A stretch of 64,000 nt of DNA from Tolypothrix sp. PCC 7910 (GCF_011769525.1 NZ_CP050440.1:4527501-4591500); one strand, 5' to 3'. Counted from the first letter of the stretch, positions 10,368-20,485 are shown. The notes: generated by a model not told the origin, from the letters alone. Numbers and translations: made by a program.

Positions 10368-11271
10368 AATTTCTATCCACTAATACTAGTTTTTACTTGA
10401 TATTGAAGCTATGGCAATCCGATGAATTTTTTGCCACATTCTTGGTATTTGTATGAGAGCCAGACCCATGTGAAGCTTGTCTTCATTAGAGTTCGTAACT
10501 CACCATCTGCAGGTTATAATGCTGTACTTTTGGCGTTAATAAAGCAGTAATAAAGCGAAAACTCACGATAGAATTGCCGTTGCTTTCACGTTTGGTGCAA
10601 AGCAATATCGAAACCATCTATATATTCAAAAATCAATGTATAGTCCTATAGATAAATAGATTTTCGCTTCCCGATAAATTTTAAATTTCTATCACTTCTT
10701 AGCCAAGATAATCGATAGAAATTCTCAATTATTTATGAAAGTAAATCTATAAATTAATACTACTGTGCTATAGAATTTATATCTGATTTCTGAACTGGAA
10801 ATATGCTTGAGATATCCAGTTATTACAAGTATAAACACACTAAAATTAAGCGGCAATAGAATAATCAAATATTTTTTTAATAAAATCTATACCATATATT
10901 TGTAGCGTAGCTTACCAAGTCATTTATAAGTCAAATAAGTAGGTCGGCGAAATTAAAGATAACTGGCTGAGGCTGTCATTTGTCCTTAGTCATTGGTGAG
11001 CCACTGCGTTGGACGGGTTCCCCGGCTTGTTCGCTTAGCGTCTCCCCTTGGGAGAAGCAAGTGGCGACATTGGTAAGGATTTCAAGCCTATTTACGTTCC
11101 TTAACATAGTTTGGTTTATTTCCACTGACTTACTTATAATTTCAATTATAAAGCAGATTGCAAGTTTGTCAGGTACAGGTAATTTTAAGGAGACGGCACT
11201 GCTGTGCCCCTAACCGCGTATCTCATTTAGTTGCAAACTGCTGTATAGTATTAAGGAAAATTTTATTAAAT
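10368..11271. other. Intergenic region with a degenerate dispersed repeat
   Basis: About 900 bases of AT-rich sequence without a convincing gene. At about 10985-11070 lies a GC-richer block containing gttggacgggttccccggc, related to the core of the repeat at 50368-50467 (ggtggacgggtttcccggc) but lacking its clear ends. The remainder presumably carries the promoter for the GT4 gene that starts at 10367 on the minus strand; I see no confident promoter boxes. Confidence 0.55.
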
Positions 11272-11307
11272 AAAAAAGATTATCTCAGTAAGTAGATAAT
11301 CTTTTTT
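11272..11307 (-). terminator. Rho-independent terminator after the polymerase/ligase gene
   Basis: A perfect 14-bp stem (AAAAAAGATTATCT with AGATAATCTTTTTT) and an 8-base loop, 40 bases beyond the stop of the minus-strand gene at 11347. The minus-strand side continues T-rich (TTTTTTATTTAATAAAATTTT), as expected for intrinsic termination. Confidence 0.85.
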
Positions 11308-11346
11308 ATTTTTATCTAGCTATCTCAGAAGAAAGCCAGAAAATAT

Positions 11347-12837
11347 TTAATTAGAATTACCTATTTGGGAGACAGAACTAGGATACTTAATAATTGGATA
11401 TTGCAAATTGCTGTGATGCTCATAATATTTATGTGCTGCCATAGCCATAGCTAGAAATCCCCATAAAATCATGCCAGCAACACTCAGCATTCCGCTACCA
11501 ATCACTAATTGTAAACAGCCACTTATCCCTATCGCTCGGGCAGCACTGACAAAACTATCAAACCGACCTTCTTTATACTTACTAACATTAATAACTGTCA
11601 GAATTAACCCACCCAAATAAAAGATAGCACCAGCCCAACCCAAGGTGAAAAACATATCTAGAACACCACTGTCAATTACAAATACTTCGATTTGTCCAGT
11701 TTTCTCATTGACCTTCCATATATTACCTAAACCGTTACCTAATACATTAGAAAGTGCAATACCGAGATTTTTATCATAACTGCCCGATCTATCTTTAAAA
11801 CTTGTGTCATTCTCTAAATTAGAAAAAGTTTCTAACCGACTAGTCACAACTTCCGAAATTGGCTCAATAGTGGTTAAGGGAACAACACATATTGCCATAA
11901 CCACAATAATAGTAATTAAGCGCATTTGGATTTTAGCTTTGACTGAACCCAAAATCATAATTACGCCTAACAACCAACCGCCCCAATTAGTACGTGCTTG
12001 TGCTAATAGGAATGACAAATAACCCACAGCCGAAGCAGGAAAAATTAAAAATCCAGTTCTGGTAAATAATAACAATAGACCAGCTTGCATCACAGAGCCA
12101 AAAGGCCCAACTGAGTGCAAAGTACTCCAAACACGCATCCCAAAAGGTTCTGGATCTCCGGAACTGGTAAACATTTTGGACTCGATGAGCCAATATCTAT
12201 CCCATTCCGGTGCTACCACAAATTGATAGACACCGTAAGCACCAGTAATTAACACACACCAGAGAAATACACGCTGCATTTGCTCTCGGTAAGTTGGATA
12301 ATCTCGCCAGTTCATAAATAAATGAAAAGCGAAAACAATCGGACTCAGCCAATCTAAAAGACCGCGCGCTACAGGGACAGGAGCATTATAAATCAGACCA
12401 ACTAAAAACCCATAAAATACCCCAATAAACGCCAAAAAGAAAGGTAAACCTCCTTGGCGAATACTACTAGGTAAGTATTTAATGAAAGTGCCAATAGTGA
12501 CAAATACCACTAAATAGGGTGCAATGAGTATCTGACGAGTAGGGTCCCAACCCACTCGATAATCTACTAACCGCGCAACTAAAGGCGTGAGAAACCAAAT
12601 CCACCAGGTAAACCCAATATAGAGAATTGGATGACGGAAATAAAGAAATAAAGCTACTACTAAAGAGGTTGCGGGAAAAATTAACCGCAACATTGTTGCT
12701 GCACCAGTAAAATAACAAACTACTGTGAGCAATACGTAACCCAAGATTACTATCCAAGCTTGTGCGGCTCGGTCTTGGGGAGAGAAGTTTTCTTGCAAAA
12801 CAGGATTGTAAAGTATCTGTTTCTGTTTAGAAGGCAT
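11347..12837 (-). CDS. Wzy/WaaL-type O-antigen polymerase or ligase family protein
   Basis: A 496-residue polytopic membrane protein with about 10-12 hydrophobic segments, a short hydrophilic start and a long extracytoplasmic loop (around residues 320-390, between the VVPLT and GWAGAIFYLGG segments). The layout, the ARTNWGGW motif before a membrane segment and the position within a polysaccharide cluster fit the Wzy polymerase / WaaL ligase superfamily. The probable role is to polymerise lipid-linked repeat units outside the inner membrane, or to ligate the chain. Primary sequence does not separate the two. It follows the GT4-GT2 fusion gene by about 140 bases and ends the operon at a strong terminator. 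Confidence 0.85.
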   Translation of the reverse strand: MPSKQKQILYNPVLQENFSPQDRAAQAWIVILGYVLLTVVCYFTGAATMLRLIFPATSLVVALFLYFRHPILYIGFTWWIWFLTPLVARLVDYRVGWDPTRQILIAPYLVVFVTIGTFIKYLPSSIRQGGLPFFLAFIGVFYGFLVGLIYNAPVPVARGLLDWLSPIVFAFHLFMNWRDYPTYREQMQRVFLWCVLITGAYGVYQFVVAPEWDRYWLIESKMFTSSGDPEPFGMRVWSTLHSVGPFGSVMQAGLLLLFTRTGFLIFPASAVGYLSFLLAQARTNWGGWLLGVIMILGSVKAKIQMRLITIIVVMAICVVPLTTIEPISEVVTSRLETFSNLENDTSFKDRSGSYDKNLGIALSNVLGNGLGNIWKVNEKTGQIEVFVIDSGVLDMFFTLGWAGAIFYLGGLILTVINVSKYKEGRFDSFVSAARAIGISGCLQLVIGSGMLSVAGMILWGFLAMAMAAHKYYEHHSNLQYPIIKYPSSVSQIGNSN

Positions 12838-12975
12838 TCAATTTTGGATTTTAGATTTGGGATTGGAATGTATTAATTTGAGTCGAGAAAATATAAATTT
12901 CTTTTTTGCGCCTTTGCATGAGGTAAATTCATATTTTTTCAACACACCACAAAAACGCAAAGAAAGTAAATTAAC

Positions 12976-15228
12976 TCAAAACACAACAAATTTACTTTTG
13001 AATTTTGTAGCGCGCTGCGCTTCCTGTAGGGTATTTTGAATTTTGAATTGTTTATGTGTTTGCCATCCTAACCAACGCCCACGCAAAGAAGCCAGGAATT
13101 TTTTACCTGCTAATTGTCCTTGGCTAGGTAACAATCTCAACCATTGGACTAAGCCCAAACTATCACTTGTGCCTATGAATATTGCCCATAATAAAAACAC
13201 TGCACGGCGTAACGATGGCAGATGATCTAATAAAACTAAAGTTTCATTATGGACTAAATTAATAAAGGCCATTTCATTAAAATTATGGCGTTGGTCTTCA
13301 TCAAAACGCTGTGCTGGATAATGATCGACTGCCACTTGGGGATCGTAAATTAGCTTCCAACCAGCGCGTTTTAAGGCGAAGGTAAACGCCATTTCAAAAT
13401 GGACTTGTGCGCCTGTACCACGCATTCTTTCATCAAAATGCAATTGCGCGATCGCAGCGTGACGAAAACTCATGTTCACGCCTTTGAGAACATCAACTTC
13501 CCGCGCTTCTCCCACTCCTAGGTGATGGTTTCCAATCACCCGTCCGAACCACTGTAATTTCCCAACTACCGACTGAGAACCATCTTCCAGTTGATTGCGT
13601 TGATAGATCCAATCACGCCCACCAACACCAGCAATGTTGCTATCTGCGAGAAAATGTGCGTTGATTTTCTCTAACCAATCAGGATGGGGAGCTGCATCAT
13701 CATCTGTAATTGAAACAATGTCTCCCTCAACTGCGGCGAGTCCGGCGTTTAAGGCTGCTACTACTCCAGGTACGCTAACTGTAACAGTTTGTAGTGGTAG
13801 TTTATCGGTGGGAAAATCCGCCAGAAATTGCCAAGTATCGCTATCTGTATCGCGAACAACAACGATTACTTGATCGACTGGTTTAGTTTGTGTTTGTAGT
13901 GCTAAAAGACAACGAGACAAATCTAGAGGACGGCGATAAGTGGGGATCAGAACAGTGTTTTTCATGGAAATTCGGCAGGAAACTGCATTTTCTGGCGATT
14001 GATTAGAGATAGTCGCCCGCCCCTGTGGCGCAAAAAAACTCTTCCCCATGCCCCATGCCCCATGCCCAATGCCCCATGCCCCATGCCCCATGCCCAAAAA
14101 GGTAGAGTTTTCCTTTAACTCCTCAAATAGATCCACGTAATTTTGTGCCATCGTCATCCAGCTATATTGTTCAGCAAGAGAACGCGCTGCTTTACCCATT
14201 TGTTGCATCAAATAGCGATCGCAGATTAAAGATGACAATGCTGCGGCTAAAGCCTCAATGTCATCGGTATTTGACAAAACCACTCCGCATTCTGATGTCA
14301 CCAGTTCTGCACCTCCGGTAGCAGTGGCGGTAATGACTGGTAGCCCAGAAGCGAGGGCTTCTAATAATACGAGGGTGCAAGCTTCATAACGGGAAGGAAA
14401 TACAAATAAATCCACAGCCCGCATAATGGCGGCTATATCACGCCGATAGCCTAAAAAATGTACTCGTTCACTTAACCCTAAGGATGCAGCTAGTTGGGGA
14501 AAGGGGCTACCTTCAGTGTCACCCACAACCGCCAGATGTAAATCGGGAACCTTTGCTAAGGCATAGAGAACTGTATCTAAGTTCTTTCTGGTGGTGCGAA
14601 TATCGCCAGCAAATAGCGCTAGAGGTACATTTTCAGGTAAGTTCCAAGTTTGGCGAGTGCTAACACCAGGGGTAAACTCTGCTAAGTCCACGCCATTGAC
14701 AATTACCTGAATCTGCGAACGAGGTACGCCAATACTGACTAATTCCTGCGCTACTTTCTCGGATACTGCCACAACGACTTTCGCCTTTTGAAAAGCTTGT
14801 TTTTCCCATTGGGCATTTAAGGCAGTATACAGCCATTGGTACAAACCATAGGCATCGCGCCGAGTGCGAGAAATATGGACAGGCGATCGCAACCAAGAAC
14901 TGTGAACAAAATGTACGGCGTTCACATCCGCAGAGGTTGTTGTAATCGCACCATTGACTTTGACTAAATCAAATTCAGCGCGATGCTTGTTTAACCAAGC
15001 TGCACTTTTTTTGGCAAATACTATATTCCGAATAAATTCTGTGGGGAATTTTTGAACAGGAATTTCTACCCAATTAACTAGGCTATGATTTTGTAGTTCT
15101 GGTGCTACTTCACTAGCTAATAATGTCAGGTGATGACCACGACGAATGACTTCTTTTGCAACTTCATAGTTGACTCGACCTTGACCATCACCCTTTTTCA
15201 ATTTGTGAGTAACAATACAAATTTTCAC
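12976..15228 (-). CDS. GT4-GT2 glycosyltransferase fusion joined by repeat-derived linker
   Basis: One 750-residue frame holds two complete enzymes. Residues 1-376 are a GT4 enzyme (start MKICIVTHKLKKGDGQGRVN; donor-site YEACTLVLLEALASGLPVIT at 281-300). Residues 422-750 are a GT2 enzyme (MKNTVLIPTYRRPLDLSR; DDD triad at 509-511; VGGRDW). Between them, residues 379-396 read as GMGHGAWG-type repeats encoded by the gccccat/gcccaat tandem repeat at 14041-14094. The GT2 part begins with its own ATG at 13965, so these were probably two adjacent genes whose spacer became open, or they may be translated separately. The last about 20 residues (FKIQNTLQEAQRATKF) also look like translated intergenic repeat. 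Substrates are unknown; the place is HEP repeat-unit assembly. Confidence 0.9.
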   Translation of the reverse strand: MKICIVTHKLKKGDGQGRVNYEVAKEVIRRGHHLTLLASEVAPELQNHSLVNWVEIPVQKFPTEFIRNIVFAKKSAAWLNKHRAEFDLVKVNGAITTTSADVNAVHFVHSSWLRSPVHISRTRRDAYGLYQWLYTALNAQWEKQAFQKAKVVVAVSEKVAQELVSIGVPRSQIQVIVNGVDLAEFTPGVSTRQTWNLPENVPLALFAGDIRTTRKNLDTVLYALAKVPDLHLAVVGDTEGSPFPQLAASLGLSERVHFLGYRRDIAAIMRAVDLFVFPSRYEACTLVLLEALASGLPVITATATGGAELVTSECGVVLSNTDDIEALAAALSSLICDRYLMQQMGKAARSLAEQYSWMTMAQNYVDLFEELKENSTFLGMGHGAWGIGHGAWGMGKSFFAPQGRATISNQSPENAVSCRISMKNTVLIPTYRRPLDLSRCLLALQTQTKPVDQVIVVVRDTDSDTWQFLADFPTDKLPLQTVTVSVPGVVAALNAGLAAVEGDIVSITDDDAAPHPDWLEKINAHFLADSNIAGVGGRDWIYQRNQLEDGSQSVVGKLQWFGRVIGNHHLGVGEAREVDVLKGVNMSFRHAAIAQLHFDERMRGTGAQVHFEMAFTFALKRAGWKLIYDPQVAVDHYPAQRFDEDQRHNFNEMAFINLVHNETLVLLDHLPSLRRAVFLLWAIFIGTSDSLGLVQWLRLLPSQGQLAGKKFLASLRGRWLGWQTHKQFKIQNTLQEAQRATKFKSKFVVF
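14041..14094. repeat. Short tandem repeat (gccccat units) inside a reading frame
   Basis: Seven-base units of the type ccccatg/cccaatg repeat about seven times. The same unit occurs in intergenic space at 47670-47707, 50560-50579 and 63277-63298. Here it is read in frame as the linker of the GT4-GT2 protein. Confidence 0.9.
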
Positions 15229-15285
15229 ACACCACCTCCTGAGGCGATTAATTTATATACTTACCTAAATAGCTGCATCCGGTTC

Positions 15286-15416
15286 AATACTACTTATTTA
15301 AGCGTTTTGAACTCAAAATTTGTTTTGGGGAAAATGTTAAAGGTTAAAGGTTAAGGGTTAAAAGTTTTTTCTTTCCCTTGAACCATTCCCCTTTTTTCCC
15401 TTAACCGATAAGTATT
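15286..15416 (+). mobile_element. Small non-autonomous repeat, copy 1
   Basis: A 131-bp element bounded by AATACT and AGTATT, with a purine/pyrimidine-rich body (ttaaaggttaaaggttaaggg ... ttcccttaaccg). An inverted, closely similar copy lies at 21903-22017. It is flanked by the direct repeat ATCCGGTT (15277-15284 and 15420-15427), set 1-3 bases off the ends, which suggests a target-site duplication. It sits between the GT4-GT2 gene and the GT2 gene. Confidence 0.75.
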
Positions 15417-15485
15417 GGAATCCGGTTTAATTCTGAAAAAACGCCTGACTCTAAGCCCTAAAGATTGAGAGTAATTTATGCCCAG

Positions 15486-16580
15486 TTAGTTAATTGATTG
15501 AGATAGATTAATGTTTATGAGATTTCTTTTTATTGAGTTGATTTTTTTAGCAAATTTATTTTTTTTGTAACTAATCCACTCAAGGTAAAAATTGAAAGAA
15601 TCTAGGAATTTTGTAGCTAGAGTTTGAGGGATAAAACTCAGAATTAAAGCTGCAATAGTTCGCAGATTGAACTTCTGTTTACTTAGTGCTTGCCAAAAAT
15701 AAGAACGCGCTTCTAATATTTGCTGATTTCGCAGTAAGCCTATCCCCAAAGTAGTATTAGCTTCTAACCATTTATTTTGGAAGTATAACTTAAACTCCTC
15801 AAGGCGAGGGTCTTCCATGAAAACTTGATAACAAAACAATTCGCTTTTAGCTTTGCGAATTTTTGCCTCAGCATCTCGATGACCACTGAGCATAGTATCA
15901 GTTTGCTCATGGGCACGATAGTAAGTTAATCTTTCTGGATAATAGTAAGCTGCATAACCAGATGTGGCACAAATGTAGCTTAAATATACATCCCACAAAC
16001 CACCAACTTCGGGGGGAATACTATCCCAAGTAATGAGATTGGCTCGAAATACACAAGCTGCAGCAGTGGGGATACTTTTATAAAGTAAACCCATTTTATA
16101 AAAGGCTTTATACATTCCTTGTTCTAGTGTGTCGCGCTTAAAACCACGTGTATTTGCTTCTGTACCAGAATAATTAATATTGCCTAAAGCATCGATGATG
16201 TATTGATCGCTAAAAGCAATAATTAATTCTGGATGTGCTTCTAATATGGGAACAAGTTTAGCTAAAAAATCTTCGTGCCATAAATCATCATCATGTAGGC
16301 TAGCAACATATTTACCACGGGCTATTTTAAAGCCATACATCTGATTGTTAAACATTCCCAGGTTTTGAGAATGACGCACAAATTTGATGCGTGCATCACC
16401 AAAAGATTCCACAATAGCTTGGGGATTTTCGGGGCTACAATTATCAGAAACAATGATTTCTAGATTTTGGTAAGTCTGCTTTACGGCACTGGCGATCGCT
16501 TGCTTAAGATACTGTGGTCGATTATATGTAGGGATAATCACACTAACCAGTGGTTGTTGCTCATTTTCAACTGATAACAT
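15486..16580 (-). CDS. GT2-family glycosyltransferase (HEP island)
   Basis: A 364-residue family 2 glycosyltransferase. The GT-A domain starts at about residue 11 (PLVSVIIPTYNRPQYLKQAI), has the nucleotide-binding SDNCSPEN and the metal-binding DDD in YVASLHDDDLWHEDF. The C-terminal third is basic and amphipathic without a clear membrane helix. It probably transfers one sugar in the cytoplasm during HEP repeat-unit assembly; donor and acceptor are unknown. The start at 16580 is the only good ATG before the domain. It is separated from the next upstream gene by about 315 bases holding a MITE-like repeat, so co-transcription with it is uncertain. Confidence 0.9.
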   Translation of the reverse strand: MLSVENEQQPLVSVIIPTYNRPQYLKQAIASAVKQTYQNLEIIVSDNCSPENPQAIVESFGDARIKFVRHSQNLGMFNNQMYGFKIARGKYVASLHDDDLWHEDFLAKLVPILEAHPELIIAFSDQYIIDALGNINYSGTEANTRGFKRDTLEQGMYKAFYKMGLLYKSIPTAAACVFRANLITWDSIPPEVGGLWDVYLSYICATSGYAAYYYPERLTYYRAHEQTDTMLSGHRDAEAKIRKAKSELFCYQVFMEDPRLEEFKLYFQNKWLEANTTLGIGLLRNQQILEARSYFWQALSKQKFNLRTIAALILSFIPQTLATKFLDSFNFYLEWISYKKNKFAKKINSIKRNLININLSQSIN

Positions 16581-16895
16581 ATTTTTGGCTCTATATCTAT
16601 AATCAAAATCGTTAAATTTCCGCTAAATTATGTCGATTTAAGTTGTTATTAAATTTAGAATATACACACATAGCATTCCTATTTTAATGAACAACCAAAT
16701 CCCTTTTTTTACTCAAGTTTTCTGTTGTTTTTGCCCTGAGTATTGCCTTAAAATTTCATTTTATAACTTTTAAAGCAATTACTATAAATAATACCAATTT
16801 GAAAAAAGAATGCGACAGATTGTAGGGGCAAGGCAGTGCCTTACCCTCTAAAATATATTGACGTGTCGCCAACATTATTTGAATTGGTATAAACT
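16581..16895. other. Intergenic region with MITE-like repeat
   Basis: 315 bases between two glycosyltransferase genes. The only structured part is the inverted-repeat element at 16791-16890. No gene is seen. Confidence 0.6.
16791..16890. mobile_element. MITE-like element with ATACCAATT ends
   Basis: A 100-bp segment with terminal inverted repeats ataccaattt / gaattggtat and a non-coding body that includes a GGCAAGGCAGTGCC palindrome. A second segment with similar ends lies at 34472-34552. Size and ends fit a miniature inverted-repeat transposable element; no transposase is present. Confidence 0.7.
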
Positions 16896-18062
16896 TCACC
16901 CATGAAAATTTTGGATGGTTCTTGCGTAGATTTTCTGCAATTTCTTTACGTGTTCAGCAATAGTAAATTCTTGCATTAACAAAGTATGACCTTGTTCACC
17001 CATACTACGACTTTTTTCGTAATTGCTAGCCAAATCAGTAATAGCATTAGCTAGTTTTTGGGTATCATTAGCTGGTACAAGAATACCTGTTTCTCCATCC
17101 CGCAAATGTTCTGGAATTCCTCCTACTTGGCTAGCAATTACAGGTCTATAGCGGGCATAGGCTTCGAGAGTCACTAAACCAGCAGGCTCAGGCCAAACAC
17201 TAGGGAATACAAGAGCAAAAGATTGTTGATAAAGATGATTTAATTTGTCAGTATTGCACCAACCATGCCAAACAATACGCTGACTTAAACCTAGTTTATT
17301 AGCTAACCTTTCTAATCTTGGACGATCCCATCCATCGCCTGCAATATCAAGTTTAATTTGGGAATCAGTATGTACTAAAGTGTTCAATAGCCATTCTAGT
17401 CCTTTATCAGGAACAATCCGACCAACAAACAGAATTCTTTGATTTTTATGAATATCTAAACTGAGGGGAGCAGTAATAATTTGGGGAAGAATAATACCGA
17501 ACCTTAAGGTTACAGTTTGCTCAGGTGAAGAGCCATGTTTAATTAACTGTTTGCGTACATATTCGCTATTAGCAATGATAGTAACCTGAGAGGTTTCTAA
17601 AAATTTTATTACCCGCTCAGTAGTGTTAAATTCGTGAATCACTTTGTTGGGTCTACGACTACCGCAACCATCGATTATCTTACCCCAAGCACATCCTAAA
17701 TATGAGAAATTACGCTGACAAATTACCTGCTGATTCCCCAAATATTTTGTACCACTTGGACAGTATGGTGAATGATTATGAACTGTAAATACAGCAGGAC
17801 ACTCACCTTTTAGCTGTAATAGTAAATCTTGGCTATGAATATGCAGTAATTTAAATTTGCTTTGGTTAATATTTACCAAAGATTTAAGTGGCTGCTCGCT
17901 AACACCATGCAATCGCTGCTGATAGAGAGCTGCTAAATAAGTCTCAACGCCTCCACCTACACCTACATTAAAACTAGAGCAATGAGCAATCATATTTTTG
18001 CCAGAAATATCTTGGCTAATTTCTTGTCTCTGCTCGTCAATACTTCGCATGGTTTTTGACAT
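16896..18062 (-). CDS. GT4-family glycosyltransferase (HEP island)
   Basis: A 388-residue GT-B glycosyltransferase. After about 20 polar residues the first Rossmann strand is MIAHCSSFNVGVGGGVETYL, with the glycine-rich acceptor loop. The linker LFVGRIVPDKGLEWLLNTL starts the second domain, and FPSVWPEPAGLVTLEAYARY holds the E-x7-E type donor motif. The ATG at 18062 is used, but the internal methionine at residue 24 could also start the fold. It lies 214 bases downstream of hepA, consistent with the gene order of the HEP island. It presumably extends the lipid-linked oligosaccharide; specificity is unknown. Confidence 0.9.
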   Translation of the reverse strand: MSKTMRSIDEQRQEISQDISGKNMIAHCSSFNVGVGGGVETYLAALYQQRLHGVSEQPLKSLVNINQSKFKLLHIHSQDLLLQLKGECPAVFTVHNHSPYCPSGTKYLGNQQVICQRNFSYLGCAWGKIIDGCGSRRPNKVIHEFNTTERVIKFLETSQVTIIANSEYVRKQLIKHGSSPEQTVTLRFGIILPQIITAPLSLDIHKNQRILFVGRIVPDKGLEWLLNTLVHTDSQIKLDIAGDGWDRPRLERLANKLGLSQRIVWHGWCNTDKLNHLYQQSFALVFPSVWPEPAGLVTLEAYARYRPVIASQVGGIPEHLRDGETGILVPANDTQKLANAITDLASNYEKSRSMGEQGHTLLMQEFTIAEHVKKLQKIYARTIQNFHG

Positions 18063-18276
18063 GATATATTCTGATATATTTAAACAACTAAAAGAGCGCT
18101 AAATTGTAGTGTTTTTAGTTTAAACTGACAATTTATTTAATTGCTTTTATGTAGAGACAGCAAATAAATTGTCCTTGCAATCTAGCTGTTAGCTGCCATT
18201 AAAGATTGATTTTACATCTGCAGCAGATTGCAAGTTGGTGAGGTAGGCTGTATATCTGAAAAGATATTATTCAAGC

Positions 18277-20124
18277 CTATGCCTGCCCTAATTCAGATTG
18301 CATTTGGTAATATTCCCAAAATTTACCGCGTTGCTGTAGCAATTCTTGATACTTACCTTGCTCAACTATTCGCCCTTGTTCCAGCACCACAACTTTATCT
18401 GCTTTAGTAATTGTAGAAAGCCGATGCGCGATCGCAATTACTGTACGACCTACAGCAATATTGTCTAAAGATTCCTGAATCAATCGTTCTGTCATGGAAT
18501 CTAAAGCGCTGGTGGCTTCGTCCAAAATCAAAATTTCTGGGTTTCGCAGTAAAGCGCGGGCGATCGCAATTCGCTGGCGTTGTCCTCCAGATAATCTAAC
18601 ACCTCTATCTCCTAGTTGGGTGTCAAAACCTTCGGGCATTTCTAAAATAAATTCTAATGCATTTGCTAATCGCGCAGCTTCTTTAATATCGGCTTCCTTG
18701 GCATTGGGTGTACCGTAAGCAATATTGTTCCACACGGAGGTATTGAAAATAAATGTATCCTGACTGACCACAGCTATTTTGCGGCGCAAGGAATTAATTT
18801 CAAACTTACGTATATCCACTTCATCAATATATATGTTGCCCTCAGTTACATCATGAAATCGGGGAATTAAATCGGCAAGTGTTGTTTTACCAGCACCAGA
18901 ACCTCCTACCAATGCTGTCATTTTCCCTTTTTCAATCGTAAGGGTAATATTATTAAGAACTAAATTATCCGCATTATAGCCAAAATCTACAGATATTAAG
19001 TCAACAGACCTTTGTAAACCTGTAAACTCAATTGTACCATTTTTAAAGTAAGGTTTATCTTTGGTTTGCAACAGGTTTTTAATATTATCTGCTGAACCTT
19101 GCATAGTGCTGAGAAATGCTCTAGTTCCATTAATATCTTGGATAAAAGGTACAAGGCGAAATAGTACAAAGAAGAATGTCAACAGAGAAGCAACTTGTAG
19201 TATGCCATTAGCCACAAAGATAGTGAAAGCCAAAATAATCATGGCAATCAAAACTGTAGTCGCTGCTGCTTCTGCAATTGGTTTAACTAATGTCCAAATA
19301 AATATAGTTTTAGTTGAATTATGGACTATTTCATTACTGGCTTTGAAGTAACGGTTACGCTCGAAATCTTGAGTTCCAAAGGCGTGAACAGTACGAATGC
19401 CATTAATAAATTCTATTGCTCTGGTTGTAAAATTACCATTAGCAACTGAAACATCAAAACTGCTTTCTCTTACTCTCTTATTTAAGTTTGATAATGCAAC
19501 AGCCAAGAGTGTAAATAACAATACAGAAACTATTGTTAGTTGCCAAGACAGGCAAAACATTGCCATTAAATAGACAAAAGTTGTGATTCCTCTGGTAAAC
19601 AAAAATGCTATGCCACTAAAGCCCTGTCTGATTCTTTCAATTTCTGTAGTAATTGTGTTCACTAGTTCGCCAGAACGAATCTGAGCAAAGTAACTGAGTG
19701 ATAGAGATTGCAACTGTTCAAAGATTCGCTTACGTAAGCGATCGCCCAAATAAAGCTGAGTTAGCTCAGTGTATACTTGCCCAAAATAATTGAAAGTGGC
19801 TCGCATCCATGCAGTTAATAAAATCAGCAGGCAGATTCTATACAAACGACTATGAACTGATGTATTAATACCCAAAATAGCAATATCAAACCACTCTATA
19901 CCTGTTTTTACGGGTTGGGCATTAGGAGTAGTTAAGCTTTGTAAAAACGAAAGTAAAAAACCAATGCTAACACCTTCAAATGTGGCAGCCAAAAAAGAAA
20001 ATACGAGTGCCAGAACCGCTGTTTTACGAAAATAGTTAAATTCTCTTAATATTAGATAATTTTCCTGCCAAAAGCTGCTAGCCTTTAAGAAGCTTTTAAG
20101 CGCTGGTTTGAAATTTATATACAT
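18277..20124 (-). CDS. hepA: HepA, ABC exporter for heterocyst envelope polysaccharide
   Basis: A 615-residue half-type ABC exporter with a membrane domain (about 35-330, five to six helices) fused to a nucleotide-binding domain. Motifs present: Walker A GGSGAGKTT (407-415), Q-loop Gln455, signature LSGGQ (511-515), Walker B ILILDE (531-536) and switch His567, so ATPase activity is expected. The sequence and the hepC neighbour match HepA of Anabaena PCC 7120, which is needed to lay down the heterocyst polysaccharide layer. It would work as a dimer in the inner membrane, flipping lipid-linked saccharide or exporting product. The 361-base upstream region with no gene is the likely site of developmental control. 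Confidence 0.92.
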   Translation of the reverse strand: MYINFKPALKSFLKASSFWQENYLILREFNYFRKTAVLALVFSFLAATFEGVSIGFLLSFLQSLTTPNAQPVKTGIEWFDIAILGINTSVHSRLYRICLLILLTAWMRATFNYFGQVYTELTQLYLGDRLRKRIFEQLQSLSLSYFAQIRSGELVNTITTEIERIRQGFSGIAFLFTRGITTFVYLMAMFCLSWQLTIVSVLLFTLLAVALSNLNKRVRESSFDVSVANGNFTTRAIEFINGIRTVHAFGTQDFERNRYFKASNEIVHNSTKTIFIWTLVKPIAEAAATTVLIAMIILAFTIFVANGILQVASLLTFFFVLFRLVPFIQDINGTRAFLSTMQGSADNIKNLLQTKDKPYFKNGTIEFTGLQRSVDLISVDFGYNADNLVLNNITLTIEKGKMTALVGGSGAGKTTLADLIPRFHDVTEGNIYIDEVDIRKFEINSLRRKIAVVSQDTFIFNTSVWNNIAYGTPNAKEADIKEAARLANALEFILEMPEGFDTQLGDRGVRLSGGQRQRIAIARALLRNPEILILDEATSALDSMTERLIQESLDNIAVGRTVIAIAHRLSTITKADKVVVLEQGRIVEQGKYQELLQQRGKFWEYYQMQSELGQA

Positions 20125-20485
20125 GGATGTTTTGGGAAATAATTTTACAATATGGCGGCAGTAAAAGAATTTTAGATTGAAGATTTTAGCTTATTCCTAA
20201 AATTGATTATTTAGGCAATTAAAAAATCCATTTTTAGCAAGCTGACTGGATTTTGAGAGAATTTAAACTCTACAACCTCAAATCTAAAATTCAATGACTG
20301 CACTGAAATTTGCGAATCTTAGAGTTATGTATCGCTAGATGAGTCAGTCAGATTGTTTTAGGTATTTCCTGTTCATCAAGCCTCATGGTAGGAGTGGCCC
20401 AATTTTGGATTGAAAACTTTGCAAACAAAGAGGTTTCCAGATTTTTAAACCATACTACCTATCGCAATTTGGTATAAGTAATCAA
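20125..20485. other. hepA upstream region
   Basis: 361 bases between hepC and hepA with no reading frame of note. In Anabaena PCC 7120 hepA is induced in differentiating cells, so this stretch probably holds its promoter. I see no confident NtcA-type palindrome (GTA-N8-TAC) or promoter boxes. Confidence 0.5.

Noticed and set aside
20125-20485. Possible NtcA box in the hepA upstream region
   Set aside because: No GTA-N8-TAC palindrome with a suitable -10 element could be found by eye.
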